A stretch of 64,000 nucleotides of DNA from Kitasatospora sp. NBC_00458 (GTDB lineage Bacteria > Actinomycetota > Actinomycetes > Streptomycetales > Streptomycetaceae), in assembly GCF_036013975.1 (NCBI RefSeq), contig NZ_CP107904.1, forward strand, positions 2,976,001-3,040,000, given 5' to 3'. The position numbers were made by a program, and so were the translations under genes. The notes beneath the pieces are model-generated. The model saw only the letters and a list, made by a program, of their open reading frames with translations. It did no database searches and was not told the origin of the DNA. Below are positions 28,966 through 37,556 of the stretch, in pieces; the stretch's first letter is position 1, and each line of letters starts with the position of its first letter.

Positions 28966-29220
28966 AAGCGACGTGCCCCGCCGGAACTCACGGACGCGTC
29001 CGAGGACCTGCTCCACCGCGTGCTCCGCGTTCGTCCCTCCGACCCGATCGTCCGGGCCGCCCGACTGTTCCCCACACCTCGTCTACGCACGTCGGACGCC
29101 ATCCACCTGGCCAGTGCCGAACACCTGGAGCACGCTCTCACCGCATTCGTCGCCTACGACAAGCGTCTTGCCGAAGCCGCCGCCACGCGCGCTCTCCCCG
29201 CCCTGGCACCCGGCCGGACC
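28966..29220 (+). pseudogene. Remnant of a PIN-domain (VapC-like) toxin gene
   Basis: About 75 codons encode the C-terminal half of a PIN ribonuclease: RTSDAIHLASAEHLEHALTA with the Asp of the metal site, then FVAYDKRLAEAAATRALPAL with the second Asp. The N-terminal half, including the first catalytic Asp, is missing, as are a start codon with ribosome site and a proper stop. An in-frame TGA at 28963 precedes it. No antitoxin gene remains. It sits between the exporter gene and the ECF operon. Confidence 0.65.
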
Positions 29221-29264
29221 GCACCGGGTGCCGACGGCCGGTGGCCCGCGGCGGAAGGGCGCCC

Positions 29265-29579
29265 TCAGCCCGGTCGACCGGTGGTCAGCGTGCAGTGGCC
29301 GTCCTCGCAGGAGCGCTGCACCCGGCCCCGCGAGACGGTCTCCAGCAGCCCGATCGCCCAGCACGTCGGACAGCCCCGCAGGGCGACCACGCCGACCGGG
29401 AGCAGCAGCAGGGCCACCGGGCCGACCACCGGAATCAGCGCGAACGCACCGATCAGCGCCCCGAAGCCCACCGCGCCACGCGCCAGATGCCGCGGCAGCG
29501 AGGCGCTCGCGAAGCCCGAGCCGTCGGTCGGACGGCCGGTCGGACGGCCGGTCGGACGGCCGGTCGGACGGTCAGTCAT
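29265..29579 (-). CDS. Small Cys-containing membrane protein of the ECF operon
   Basis: A 104-residue protein with an N-terminal [GRPT]n repeat, two close membrane segments (AVGFGALIGAFALIPVVGPVALLLLPVGVV), and a Cys-rich end (CPTCWAIGLL and CEDGHC). The ATG overlaps the ECF sigma stop by 8 nt. By position it could modulate the sigma factor, but it lacks an obvious anti-sigma domain. Its cysteines might bind metal or sense redox state; this is inference. Confidence 0.65.
   Translation of the reverse strand: MTDRPTGRPTGRPTGRPTDGSGFASASLPRHLARGAVGFGALIGAFALIPVVGPVALLLLPVGVVALRGCPTCWAIGLLETVSRGRVQRSCEDGHCTLTTGRPG
29526..29571. repeat. 12-bp tandem repeat, 3.8 copies
   Basis: The unit GGTCGGACGGCC starts at 29526, 29538, 29550 and 29562. 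In frame on the minus strand it gives the GRPT repeats at the start of the small membrane protein, a likely slippage site changing N-terminal length. Confidence 0.85.
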
Positions 29580-30135
29580 CGCCACCTCCGGGGAACGGCC
29601 GGGCACCGTCACGGAGCGTCTGCCGGACGGCCGAGCGGGCGCGGTGCAGCCTCGACTTCATCGCCGGTCCGCTCAGGCCCAGCGCATCGGCGACCATCCG
29701 CCCGCTGAGGCCCTGCACGTCCCGCATGACCAGGACCCGGCGCTGGTCGGGCGGGAGCGCCGCGATGGCCGCCGCCACCCGGCCCGCCTCCAGACGGTCC
29801 AGCACCTCGTCCTCCGCCGAAGGGGCGACGTCCTCCTCGGCCTGCGGCCGGTCGCGCAGCAGCGTGCGCGCCCGGCGCAGGCACTCGTTGCGGACGATCC
29901 GGAACGTCCACGACGCGAGCGCTCCGGACGCCCGCAGCATCCCGATCTTCCGGTACAGGATGATCAGCGCCTCCTGCGCGGCGTCCTCGGCGTCCTGGGG
30001 AGAACTGCAGAGCGACCGTGCGAACCGCTGCACGTGCGGGTGCGCACCCGACACCAGCGCGGCCAGCGAATCGACGTCGCCCCGCTGCGCCGCTCTCACC
30101 AACTGCTCCCCCGGCCAGGCGACGGACTCAGCCAC
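29572..30135 (-). CDS. ECF-family RNA polymerase sigma factor
   Basis: A 187-residue sigma factor with only regions 2 and 4. Region 2 has RFARSLCSSPQDAEDAAQEA and WTFRIVRNECLRRAR; region 4 has LPPDQRRVLVMRDVQGLSGR followed by VADALGLSGPAMKSRLHRAR. GTG 30135 has GGGAGGGG just upstream, which decides against an earlier GTG at 30147. It overlaps a small single-span protein gene at its 5' end and the Cys membrane protein at its 3' end, forming a three-gene operon without a recognisable zinc-anti-sigma gene. Confidence 0.92.
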   Translation of the reverse strand: MAESVAWPGEQLVRAAQRGDVDSLAALVSGAHPHVQRFARSLCSSPQDAEDAAQEALIILYRKIGMLRASGALASWTFRIVRNECLRRARTLLRDRPQAEEDVAPSAEDEVLDRLEAGRVAAAIAALPPDQRRVLVMRDVQGLSGRMVADALGLSGPAMKSRLHRARSAVRQTLRDGARPFPGGGDD

Positions 30136-30265
30136 GACCCCTCCCACGCTTCCGGAGCACGACCACGCTGCACGTGCACAACAGCACCACGACGACGGCG
30201 ACGGCGATTCCGACGACCACGACGACCTCCCGAGTCACGCCCCGGCGTCCTTCCACCGGAGACAT
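30128..30265 (-). CDS. Single-span small membrane protein
   Basis: A 45-residue open frame whose core VVVVVGIAVAVVVVLLCTCS is one membrane helix followed by a basic tail RKRGRGRG, so the C-terminus should be inside. Its TGA overlaps the sigma factor's GTG by 8 nt. A GTG at 30238 with GGAAGG upstream is a good alternative start giving 36 residues. Its role is unknown; a membrane microprotein tied to the sigma factor is plausible. Confidence 0.5.
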   Translation of the reverse strand: MSPVEGRRGVTREVVVVVGIAVAVVVVLLCTCSVVVLRKRGRGRG

Positions 30266-30483
30266 CCATAGGAGACCCGCACCCGGCCGAAGGATTCGGC
30301 CCGGACCACGGATTCTTCCGCCCGTCCCCGGCCACCCCACACCCCGCCCCACACCCCACCCGCCCCCCGCCCCATGCAGCCGGTCGCCCCGGCCCACCGC
30401 GGAGTGCCCGCCGCGCTACCGTTCTGTCCCCGGCCCACCGTGACGGCGGGCCGGGACAACTGCGCGGGACAGGGGAGTCCGGG

Positions 30484-30876
30484 GTGGGACGTCGGGGTTG
30501 GTGGACGGTGGCGGGGGCCGGCGGAAGCGCGGGACTCGTACTGGTGCTGGTGGCGGTACTGGTGGATCTGGACACGGCGGACCGGGTGGCGAGCGTCACC
30601 GGGGCCGTGGTCGGACTCGCCGGCCTGGTGGTCGCGCTGATCGCGCTGCACGCCCCCGGGACGACGGCGCCGGACTCACGCCGGGTCAGGGCCCGCGGCG
30701 GCGGCATCGCGGCGGGCGGTGACATCACCGCCCCGGGCGCGCCGCCGAGGACCGGAGCGGCGGCCGGTCCGACGACCGGCAGCGGGCAGCGCGACGTGTC
30801 CGCCACCGGCCGGGGCTCGGTGGCCGCCGGCGGGGACATCAACGGCGTCGACCCCGGCCAGGGGCACCGGCCGTGA
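30484..30876 (+). CDS. Two-span membrane protein coupled to a NACHT ATPase
   Basis: A 130-residue protein. Residues 16-57 form two membrane helices (AGLVLVLVAVLVDL and VTGAVVGLAGLVVALIALHA). The rest is a Gly/Ala/Pro-rich tail with two copies of the same motif: RVRARGGGIAAGGDI at 68-82 and DVSATGRGSVAAGGDI at 105-120. GTG 30484 has AGGGGAG about 7 nt upstream. Its TGA overlaps the GTG of the NACHT gene (GTGA at 30873-30876), so the two proteins are made together. The shared motif suggests the two proteins contact each other; a membrane effector role is inferred. Confidence 0.7.
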   Translation: MGRRGWWTVAGAGGSAGLVLVLVAVLVDLDTADRVASVTGAVVGLAGLVVALIALHAPGTTAPDSRRVRARGGGIAAGGDITAPGAPPRTGAAAGPTTGSGQRDVSATGRGSVAAGGDINGVDPGQGHRP

Positions 30877-33800
30877 CGCCCTGGCCGTGGAAGCGCAAGC
30901 CGGCCGCACCCGCCGCCGACCCCCTCCCCGGACGGCGCACCGCCGCCGGGGCCGCCGAACCGGCACGGGTGCGGGTCGACGCGCGGGGACGGGACACCGT
31001 CGCCGCCGGCCGCGACGTCGCCCACTCCGCGCTCGGGGCGGACAGCCGGGCCGTCCACAACGACCTCAGCGGCAGCACCGTCCAGGGGCCCGTCATCATG
31101 GACGCGGAGGCCGTGCACATCCACCACCACGCCCCCGCCGCCGACCAGCCGCCGACGGACACCGAGGCCGCGGTGGCGGCGTACCTCGGCCGGGTGCGCG
31201 AGGTGTACCGGCGGCTGAACCTCGACGTCCTCGGCCCCACCGGCCAGGCCGGCGAACAGCCGCTGATCGAGCTGCGGCACGTCTTCATGCCGCAGCCCGC
31301 CCGTGCCTACGAGGCCCGGGTGCCGGGCGAACTGCGGCGGCTGCTGATCACCGGCGGCGAACCGGTGGACGACCTGCTGCCGCCGGAGGCCGCCGCGCAC
31401 GCCCTGCACGAGCTGCGGGAGTCCCAACGGACGGAGCCCGCCCGGCCGGTGCTCCAGGTGATCGCCGGCGAGACCGGGCGGCGGCTCGTCGTCCTGGGCG
31501 ATCCGGGGGCGGGCAAGTCCACGCTCGCCAAGTTCCTGGCCCTGGCGCTGGCCGGGGCACTGGAGGAGGCGCCCGCCGAACTCGCCGCCCTGGCAGGGCT
31601 GGTGCCGGTGGTCATCGAGCTGCGGCAGTACGCCCAGGCGACCTGGCGGGAGCGGACGATCGAGGACTTCCTCGACCACGTCCACCGGCAGGAGCGGATG
31701 TGCCTACCGCGCGAGGTCCTGGAGGAACTCCTCGCCGCCGACCGGGCGATGGTGGTGTTCGACGGCCTGGACGAGATCTTCGACCCGGAGGTCCGCGCCG
31801 AGACGTCCCGCCGCATCACCGCCTTCGCCGCCGCGTACCCGGGCGTGCGCACCGTCGTCACCTCACGCGAATACGGCTACCGGTCGGGCGAGTTCACCGG
31901 GGCGGGCTTCGCCCAGGTGATGCTCCAGGACCTGGAGCACGAGCAGGTCGCCGAGTTCGTCCGCCGCTGGTACGCCGCCGCGCACCCCGGGGACCGGCAC
32001 CTGGCCGAGCGGCTCACCCAGCGCCTGCTGAGCGCGGTCCGCGACGTCCGCGCGGTCACCGAACTGGCCGGCAACCCGCTCCTGCTGACCATCCTCGCCG
32101 CCATCGGCCTCGGCCGGACCATCCCCCGCGAACGCCGCGAGGTGTACGCCCACGCGGTGGAGGTGCTGATCGAGCGGTGGGACAAGGACGCCAAGTTCCT
32201 CACCGCCCCCGCACCCGCCAACGCCGAGGCGGCCCAGGCCCTGGAGTGGCTGAACACCAACCGCCGCATCAAGCTGCTGGAACGCATCGCCCGCCACATG
32301 CAGGACGGTGCCGGGCGCCCGGCGGGCACCTTCATCCAGCGGGACGAGCTGACCGGCATCATCAGCGGCTACCTCACCGACCACAACATCACCCGCCCGG
32401 CCGCCGACATCGCCGCCGAGCACGTCGTCGACCACCTCAGCACCCGCAACTTCCTGCTCGCCCACTACGGCGGCGGCATCCACGGCTTCGTCCACCGGGC
32501 CTTCCTGGAGTACCTCGCCGCCACCGACATCCTGCGCCGCCGGGAGGAGGAGGAATGGGACCGGGAGGAGCTCGTCGACCTCCTCGACGGCCGGGCCGAC
32601 GACCCCGCCTGGCACGAGGTGCTGCTGCTGACGGCCGGGAAGCTCAAGCAGCGGGACGTCGCGGCGTTCCTCGACCGGCTGCTGCGCCGGCACCGGCAGG
32701 ACGAGTGGACCGAGAAGGCGCCGGTCCTGGCCCTCGCCATCCGCGTCCTCGCCGAGGTCGAGGAGATCGGCGCCGCGCCCACCGGCGGCCCGACCGGCAA
32801 GGGGCTGTCGGTCGCCTCCCAGAGCGACGCCGTCGTCGACGCCCTCTGCGACGCCCTGAGCGTGCACCCGTTCCTGGACGTCTCCGAGGCGCTGCCCGCC
32901 CTGGCCACCTTCGACCACTTCTGGGACGGCAGGGAGCGGTACCTCCGCTGGTACCACACCGAACAGCGCCAGTACTCGCTCTACATCGGGTCCACCCTCG
33001 CGGCAGTCGCCGCGGCACTGAGCCGCGACGCGGCCGAGGCACTCCGCAGGACCCGCGGCCACTGGGACCCCGACCTCCGCTGCGCGGCCCTGCGGCTGCT
33101 GGCGGAGCGGTGGCGCGACCACCCAGACACCCACCCCGCCGTCCTCGACGCCGCCACCGACACCTCCGGCAGGGTCTCCGACATCGGTCTGCAGATGCTG
33201 GCCGAGCACTGGCGCGACCACCCCGACACCCACCCGACCGTCCTCGGCGCCGCCTCCGACGCCACCGGCGGCGGATCCACCCGCAGCCGGACGGCCCTGC
33301 AGATGCTGGCCGAGCACTGGCGCGACCACCCCGACACCCACCCCGCCGTCCTCAGGGCCACCACCGCCGCCACCGGCGTCGTGCGCGGTTTCGCCCTGCG
33401 CATGCTGGCCCACCACTGGCGCGACCACCCGGACACCCTTCCCGCCGTCCTCGCCGCCACCACCACCGAGTGGTACATCCGCCACGAGGTGCTGAAGCTG
33501 CTGGCCCGGTACTGGCGTGACCTCCCCGCGACCCACCCCGCCGTCCTCGACGCCAGCACCCACCTCCACGGGGAGGTCAGCGGCACGGCACTACAGCTCC
33601 TGGCCCGGTACTGGCCCTACCACCCCGACAGCCTCCCCGCCGTCCTGCGGGCCGTCGACGATCCCCGGGCCGACCGGCTCGTCCGCCGCGAGGCCCTGCG
33701 GTCACTGGCCCGGCACTGGCCCGACCACCCCGGGACGCACGCCGCGATCCGGAAGGGCGCCCTCGACACCGACCGGTTCACCCGCCACGCGGCGCTCAGC

Positions 33801-34304
33801 CTCATGGCCCAGTACTGGCCCGACCACGCCGAGACCCGTCCCGCGCTCCACCGCGCCGCCACCGACGCCGGCGGCCAGGAGCGCAGCACCGCGCTGATCC
33901 TGCTGACCAGGTACTGGCCCGACCACCCCACCGTCCGGACCGCCTTGACCGGTTCCGACCCCGAGCTCCGCGTCACCGCCCTGATTCTCCTCGACCGGGT
34001 CTGGCCCGACCATCCGGACACCCTTCCCGCGATCCTCCGCGCCGCCTCGGACTCCCACGGCGAGGTCCGGCGCGAGGCGCTCCGGCTGACGGTCCGCCAC
34101 GGCGACGACTCCACGCTGCCGACCGTCCGGGACGCCGTCCTCACCGATCCCTCCGCCGCCGTCCGCATGGAGGCGATCCGGCTGCTGACCCTCCTGTGGC
34201 CACGGGAGCCGGACGTACCCGGGCTGGTCAGGCGGTCGCTGGCGGACCCGAACGAGGAGGTGCGCCGCACGGCCGAGCAGGCCCTCGCGCTCCTTGAGCA
34301 GTAG
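30873..34304 (+). CDS. NACHT-family NTPase with HEAT-like repeats (NLR-like)
   Basis: An 1143-residue protein. Residues ~32-90 hold the motif VRVDARGRDTVAAGRDV and a His-rich end (AVHIHHHAP). The NACHT domain spans ~195-530: Walker A GDPGAGKST at 209-217, Walker B VFDGLDEI at 295-302, the TSREYGYR arginine motif, and ELAGNPLLLTILAAIGLG. A helical region follows, with FVHRAFLEYLAATDIL. From about residue 735 to the end are roughly twelve ~33-residue repeats built on WxDHPDTxPAVL. STAND ATPases of this kind act as oligomerising sensors, and bacterial NACHT proteins include antiphage systems. The activating signal is unknown. It overlaps the membrane-protein gene by 4 nt. Confidence 0.88.
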   Translation: MTPWPWKRKPAAPAADPLPGRRTAAGAAEPARVRVDARGRDTVAAGRDVAHSALGADSRAVHNDLSGSTVQGPVIMDAEAVHIHHHAPAADQPPTDTEAAVAAYLGRVREVYRRLNLDVLGPTGQAGEQPLIELRHVFMPQPARAYEARVPGELRRLLITGGEPVDDLLPPEAAAHALHELRESQRTEPARPVLQVIAGETGRRLVVLGDPGAGKSTLAKFLALALAGALEEAPAELAALAGLVPVVIELRQYAQATWRERTIEDFLDHVHRQERMCLPREVLEELLAADRAMVVFDGLDEIFDPEVRAETSRRITAFAAAYPGVRTVVTSREYGYRSGEFTGAGFAQVMLQDLEHEQVAEFVRRWYAAAHPGDRHLAERLTQRLLSAVRDVRAVTELAGNPLLLTILAAIGLGRTIPRERREVYAHAVEVLIERWDKDAKFLTAPAPANAEAAQALEWLNTNRRIKLLERIARHMQDGAGRPAGTFIQRDELTGIISGYLTDHNITRPAADIAAEHVVDHLSTRNFLLAHYGGGIHGFVHRAFLEYLAATDILRRREEEEWDREELVDLLDGRADDPAWHEVLLLTAGKLKQRDVAAFLDRLLRRHRQDEWTEKAPVLALAIRVLAEVEEIGAAPTGGPTGKGLSVASQSDAVVDALCDALSVHPFLDVSEALPALATFDHFWDGRERYLRWYHTEQRQYSLYIGSTLAAVAAALSRDAAEALRRTRGHWDPDLRCAALRLLAERWRDHPDTHPAVLDAATDTSGRVSDIGLQMLAEHWRDHPDTHPTVLGAASDATGGGSTRSRTALQMLAEHWRDHPDTHPAVLRATTAATGVVRGFALRMLAHHWRDHPDTLPAVLAATTTEWYIRHEVLKLLARYWRDLPATHPAVLDASTHLHGEVSGTALQLLARYWPYHPDSLPAVLRAVDDPRADRLVRREALRSLARHWPDHPGTHAAIRKGALDTDRFTRHAALSLMAQYWPDHAETRPALHRAATDAGGQERSTALILLTRYWPDHPTVRTALTGSDPELRVTALILLDRVWPDHPDTLPAILRAASDSHGEVRREALRLTVRHGDDSTLPTVRDAVLTDPSAAVRMEAIRLLTLLWPREPDVPGLVRRSLADPNEEVRRTAEQALALLEQ
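33075..34290 (+). repeat. Tandem repeats coding the NACHT protein's C-terminal repeats
   Basis: About twelve in-frame units of 96-111 nt. The first four are the most alike at the DNA level; GCGCGACCAC recurs at about 33113, 33212, 33320 and 33419. Later units diverge (WPDHP instead of WRDHP). Confidence 0.8.
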
Positions 34305-34435
34305 CCCCCGGCCGTAGCCCCGCGCACTCGGCGGCCGCACGCCGCCGCACGCTCCCGCACGCCGGCGCCCGGACGGACCGCCGCAGCCCACCGGGCGCGC
34401 GAACGCCGCGGAGGGGCCCTCCACCGGCCCGGCCG

Positions 34436-34888
34436 TCAGGCGGAGTGGGCGGCCAGGGGGCGGAGGCGGCGGGCGGCGGGGAGGGGGAGGTCGGGGGCGT
34501 AGGTGAACCAGACGACCTTGCCGGTACCGGCGGGTTCCCAGCCCCAGGCGGCGGCCAGGGCCTCGACCAGCAGGAGGCCGCGGCCGTCGGTGGCGTCCGG
34601 ATCGGGGTCGACGGCCGGAGCGGCCCGCCGGAGGGTCGGGCAGGTGTCGGCGACCTCGATGCGCAGGAGGGAGGACGCCCAGCGGACGGTGACCGTGCAG
34701 TGGCCGCCGGTGTGTTCGACGGCGTTGGCGATCAGCTCGCCCGCACACAGCTCGACGTCGGCGAGGGCGTCGTCCGACAGGGGCAGCGCCCAGGCGCGGG
34801 CGGTGTCGGCCACGTGGCGGCGCGCCTCCGGGACGGCGGCCGGGTCCGCCGGGACGTCCCTCACGCAGGGCGTACCGCTTGTGATCAC
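34436..34888 (-). CDS. ATP-binding protein, RsbW-type anti-sigma fold
   Basis: A 150-residue GHKL ATPase of the HATPase_c_2 type common in streptomycetes. The N box is ELCAGELIANAVEHTGGH; the G boxes are VADTCP and DGRGLLLVEALAAAWGW, then KVVWFTYA. Such proteins can be serine kinases of anti-sigma-factor antagonists or orphan regulators; no anti-anti-sigma partner is adjacent. GTG 34888 has GGAG about 8 nt upstream. It is divergent from an XRE regulator 150 nt away, a layout typical of whiJ/abaA-like regulatory clusters. Confidence 0.88.
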   Translation of the reverse strand: MITSGTPCVRDVPADPAAVPEARRHVADTARAWALPLSDDALADVELCAGELIANAVEHTGGHCTVTVRWASSLLRIEVADTCPTLRRAAPAVDPDPDATDGRGLLLVEALAAAWGWEPAGTGKVVWFTYAPDLPLPAARRLRPLAAHSA

Positions 34889-35038
34889 TGTTGCTCTCCG
34901 TCCCTGCGAAGTACCTTGCGATTCCGACCGCTCAGCCACCCGTGAGGCTGACATCCATTCAACGCGGGTACACAGGACGGAAGAACCGGCGATGCTGGTC
35001 GGAGCGTTGAACCGGTTGAACGAAGGACGGGGATCGCG

Positions 35039-36379
35039 ATGGCGAGACGACCGCGCACACCCAACACCGGACTGGCCGCACTCCTCCTCCAGGCCCGCTG
35101 GGGCAACGACCAGCTCGCCCGGGCGGTGAACCGGGTCGGCGACGAACAGGGCCTGGGCCTCACGTACGACAAGTCGTCCGTCTCGCACTGGCTCTCCGGC
35201 GCCCGCCCGCGTGCGGAGGTGCGCGAGGTGGTCCGGGAGGCGTTCGCGCGCCGGCTCGGGCGCCCGGTGACGCCGGAGGAGACCGGGTTCGGCGACCCGG
35301 TCCGGCAGGACGGCAGCACCCTGTCCGACCTGATGTCGATCGGCAAGGCCGACATGGACCCGTCCCGCCGGGGCGTGCTCTCCGCCGGGCTGTACTCCCT
35401 CGCCCTCGCCCTGCCGGTGTTCGACGACCCGGAGGCCGTCGACCGGGTCGCCCGCGCGAGCGCCGGACGCACCGTGCGGATCGGGCCCGGCGAGGTGGAG
35501 ACCGTACGGGCGATGACGGGCCGGATCGCGGGCATCCTCGACGAACTGGGCGCCGCCCACGCCCGGCCGATGGCGGCGGCCTTCCTGGTCAACTCGGTCG
35601 GACCGTGGCTCCAGGCCGCCGGCAGCGAGCAGGTGAAGGCCGACCTGCTCGCGGCCGCGGCCGACCTCACCTACCTGACCGGCTGGATGGCCATGTACGA
35701 GACCGCCCACGGGCTGGGCCAGCAGTACTACGTCCAGGCGCTCAAGCTGGCCCGCGAGGCCCAGGACCACGTCACCTACTGCCGCACCCTGCGCGGCATG
35801 GCCCTGCAGGCCTCGAACCTCGGCTACGGCCCCAGGGCGCTGGAACTCGCCGACTCCGCCGCCGAGGCCGCCCCGGCGGCCGGGCCGCGGCTGCGCGCCT
35901 TCCTGGCCGGCCAGCAGGCCCACGGCGCGGCCATGGTCAAGGACCGGCGGCAGGCGTTCGGCCGACTGGCCGAGACCGAGCGGGCGCTCGCCCGGGCGGA
36001 CGGCCGCAACGACGCGGTCGGCGGCTACGACCTGGCCGCCTACCACTTCCACGTCTCCCACGTCCTCTACGAACTCGGCGACCTCGCAGGGTCGGTGAAG
36101 GAGCTGCAACTCGCCGACCGGGTCCGCCCGGCCAACGAGAAGCAGGGCCGGGTGCACGCCAACGGACTGCTCGCCAGACGGCAGACCGAGCTGGGCCACG
36201 TCGAGGCGGCGTGCGCGACGTGGCACGCGTTCCTCGACGACTACGTCACCCTCAGCTCCGTCCGCGGCGACGAGCACTTCCGCGCGCTCGGCACCTCGCT
36301 GGCCTCCCGCCCCGGGCCCGGGGCGGTCCTCCGGCTCCGGCAGCGGGCCGACGAGGTGGCCCGCCAGAAGGCCGCCTAG
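35039..36379 (+). CDS. XRE-family regulator with TPR-like C-terminal region
   Basis: A 446-residue protein. The N-terminal ~70 residues (GLAALLLQARWGNDQLARAV then DKSSVSHWLSGARPRAEV) are an HTH-like domain widespread in streptomycetes. The remainder is all-helical with tetratricopeptide-like pairs (YYVQALKLAREAQDHVTYCR, AYHFHVSHVLYELGDLAGSV). Such regulators may bind a peptide or partner protein with the repeats. The ATG is preceded by GAAGGACGGGG. It is divergent from the ATP-binding protein, which may be its functional partner. Confidence 0.85.
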   Translation: MARRPRTPNTGLAALLLQARWGNDQLARAVNRVGDEQGLGLTYDKSSVSHWLSGARPRAEVREVVREAFARRLGRPVTPEETGFGDPVRQDGSTLSDLMSIGKADMDPSRRGVLSAGLYSLALALPVFDDPEAVDRVARASAGRTVRIGPGEVETVRAMTGRIAGILDELGAAHARPMAAAFLVNSVGPWLQAAGSEQVKADLLAAAADLTYLTGWMAMYETAHGLGQQYYVQALKLAREAQDHVTYCRTLRGMALQASNLGYGPRALELADSAAEAAPAAGPRLRAFLAGQQAHGAAMVKDRRQAFGRLAETERALARADGRNDAVGGYDLAAYHFHVSHVLYELGDLAGSVKELQLADRVRPANEKQGRVHANGLLARRQTELGHVEAACATWHAFLDDYVTLSSVRGDEHFRALGTSLASRPGPGAVLRLRQRADEVARQKAA

Positions 36380-36501
36380 CGGACGGGCGAGGCCGGGACG
36401 GGCCGGGAAGCGCTCGGGCAGGCCGTCCCCCAGGCGGCGGACAGCCGGGCGGGAGGCAGCGGCCCCGTCCGGTGACGGACCCCACTGGCAGACTCGGCGC
36501 C

Positions 36502-37272
36502 ATGCGACCGGACCTGACCCTGCTGCGCGAACTCGTCGAGGACGCACCCGAACTCGGGCGCAAGCCCGCCCGCCCCGTGCCCGAGGCGCAGATCCGCGCG
36601 ACGGAGACACGGCTCGGGGTGGCACTGCCGCCGTCGTACCGGTGGTGGCTGGCCGAGTTCGGCCGGGGCCTGATCCACGGGGCGGAGATCGCGACGACCG
36701 TGCCGCCGGAGTTCGCCGGGGACACGTACGAGGCCGTCGACGCACCCTGGCGGCGGACCGCCGACCGGCTCTGCTTCCTCAGCGCGCCCGACTGCGGCGA
36801 CGAGTACCGCTTCGCCCTCGACCGGACGGGGGACGCCGGGTCGGGCGAGTTCCCGGTGGTGCGCCGCGACGGCCTCGACGGGGAGGAGCATCCCGAGGCG
36901 GAGTCGTTCGCCGGGTTCCTGGCCGTCCACACGGCGCGTTCGCGCGGGCTCGGCGACGGCCCGAACCCCGCTGTCGCCCGCCTGTGGCGCTCCACTCCCG
37001 GCGTACTGCTGGACGACGGCGTGCTCGTCTACGGGCCGCACTCGATCCGGGAGCGCAACGAGACCTTCGAAGTCGCCCGCTACGCACCCGCGTGGGTGCT
37101 GATCGGCGACGACAGCGGGGGCGGCGGGCTGTTCATGCGCCGGCACGGCCGCGACCGCACCCGCGTGTACCGCCTCGGCCTGGGCGCGATCGGCGAGGAC
37201 GTCGAGCAGGCGGGCGAGCCGGTGACGGACGACCTGATCGGCTGGCTGGAGGGGGCGGGCGCCGCCGGGTGA
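36502..37272 (+). CDS. SMI1/KNR4 (SUKH) family protein
   Basis: A 256-residue protein with the SUKH signature: IRATETRLGVALPPSYRWWL near residues 32-51, then EFGRGLIHGAEI and ESFAGFLAVHT. SUKH proteins often act as immunity proteins against secreted toxins, but many are orphan and of unknown role. No toxin gene is nearby. The second half (GVLVYGPHSIRERNETFEVA) has a further strand-rich part, perhaps a second SUKH-like fold. ATG 36502 lacks a ribosome site, so translation may be leaderless. Confidence 0.82.
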   Translation: MRPDLTLLRELVEDAPELGRKPARPVPEAQIRATETRLGVALPPSYRWWLAEFGRGLIHGAEIATTVPPEFAGDTYEAVDAPWRRTADRLCFLSAPDCGDEYRFALDRTGDAGSGEFPVVRRDGLDGEEHPEAESFAGFLAVHTARSRGLGDGPNPAVARLWRSTPGVLLDDGVLVYGPHSIRERNETFEVARYAPAWVLIGDDSGGGGLFMRRHGRDRTRVYRLGLGAIGEDVEQAGEPVTDDLIGWLEGAGAAG

Positions 37273-37413
37273 GCCCGCCCCCTCCGGCCGCGGGCCGCTA
37301 CGCGCCGAGTCCGCTGAAGAGGGTCGGCCGGAGGGCACCGGGGGCCTCCGGGGGGCTCCGGGCGGGAGTCGAGGGCCGGCCACCCGCCGCCGCCACCCGG
37401 CCTCGACCTCGTC

Positions 37414-37470
37414 GGTTCACGGGCACGGAACCGTGAACCACCCTTCCCCCCGGGCCGGTTCCCGGCCCGG
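37414..37470 (+). terminator. Two consecutive hairpins after the SUKH gene
   Basis: GGTTCACGG (37414-37422) pairs with CCGTGAACC (37431-37439), and CCGGGCCGG (37450-37458) pairs with CCGGCCCGG (37462-37470). Both lie in the gap before the NADAR gene. Confidence 0.6.
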
Positions 37471-37556
37471 GCCGCGCGCCGGGTCCGAGACGGTGCCCCG
37501 GCGCCCCGGCGGAAAAGGCGTAGCCGCCGAACCCCCCTTCGTGTCAGCATGACGAT

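Noticed and set aside
28966-30876. Single long plus-strand frame joining the PIN remnant to the small membrane protein
   Set aside because: The middle is antisense to the ECF sigma operon. Protein-like sequence occurs only at the two ends, and the membrane protein has its own GTG and ribosome site at 30484.
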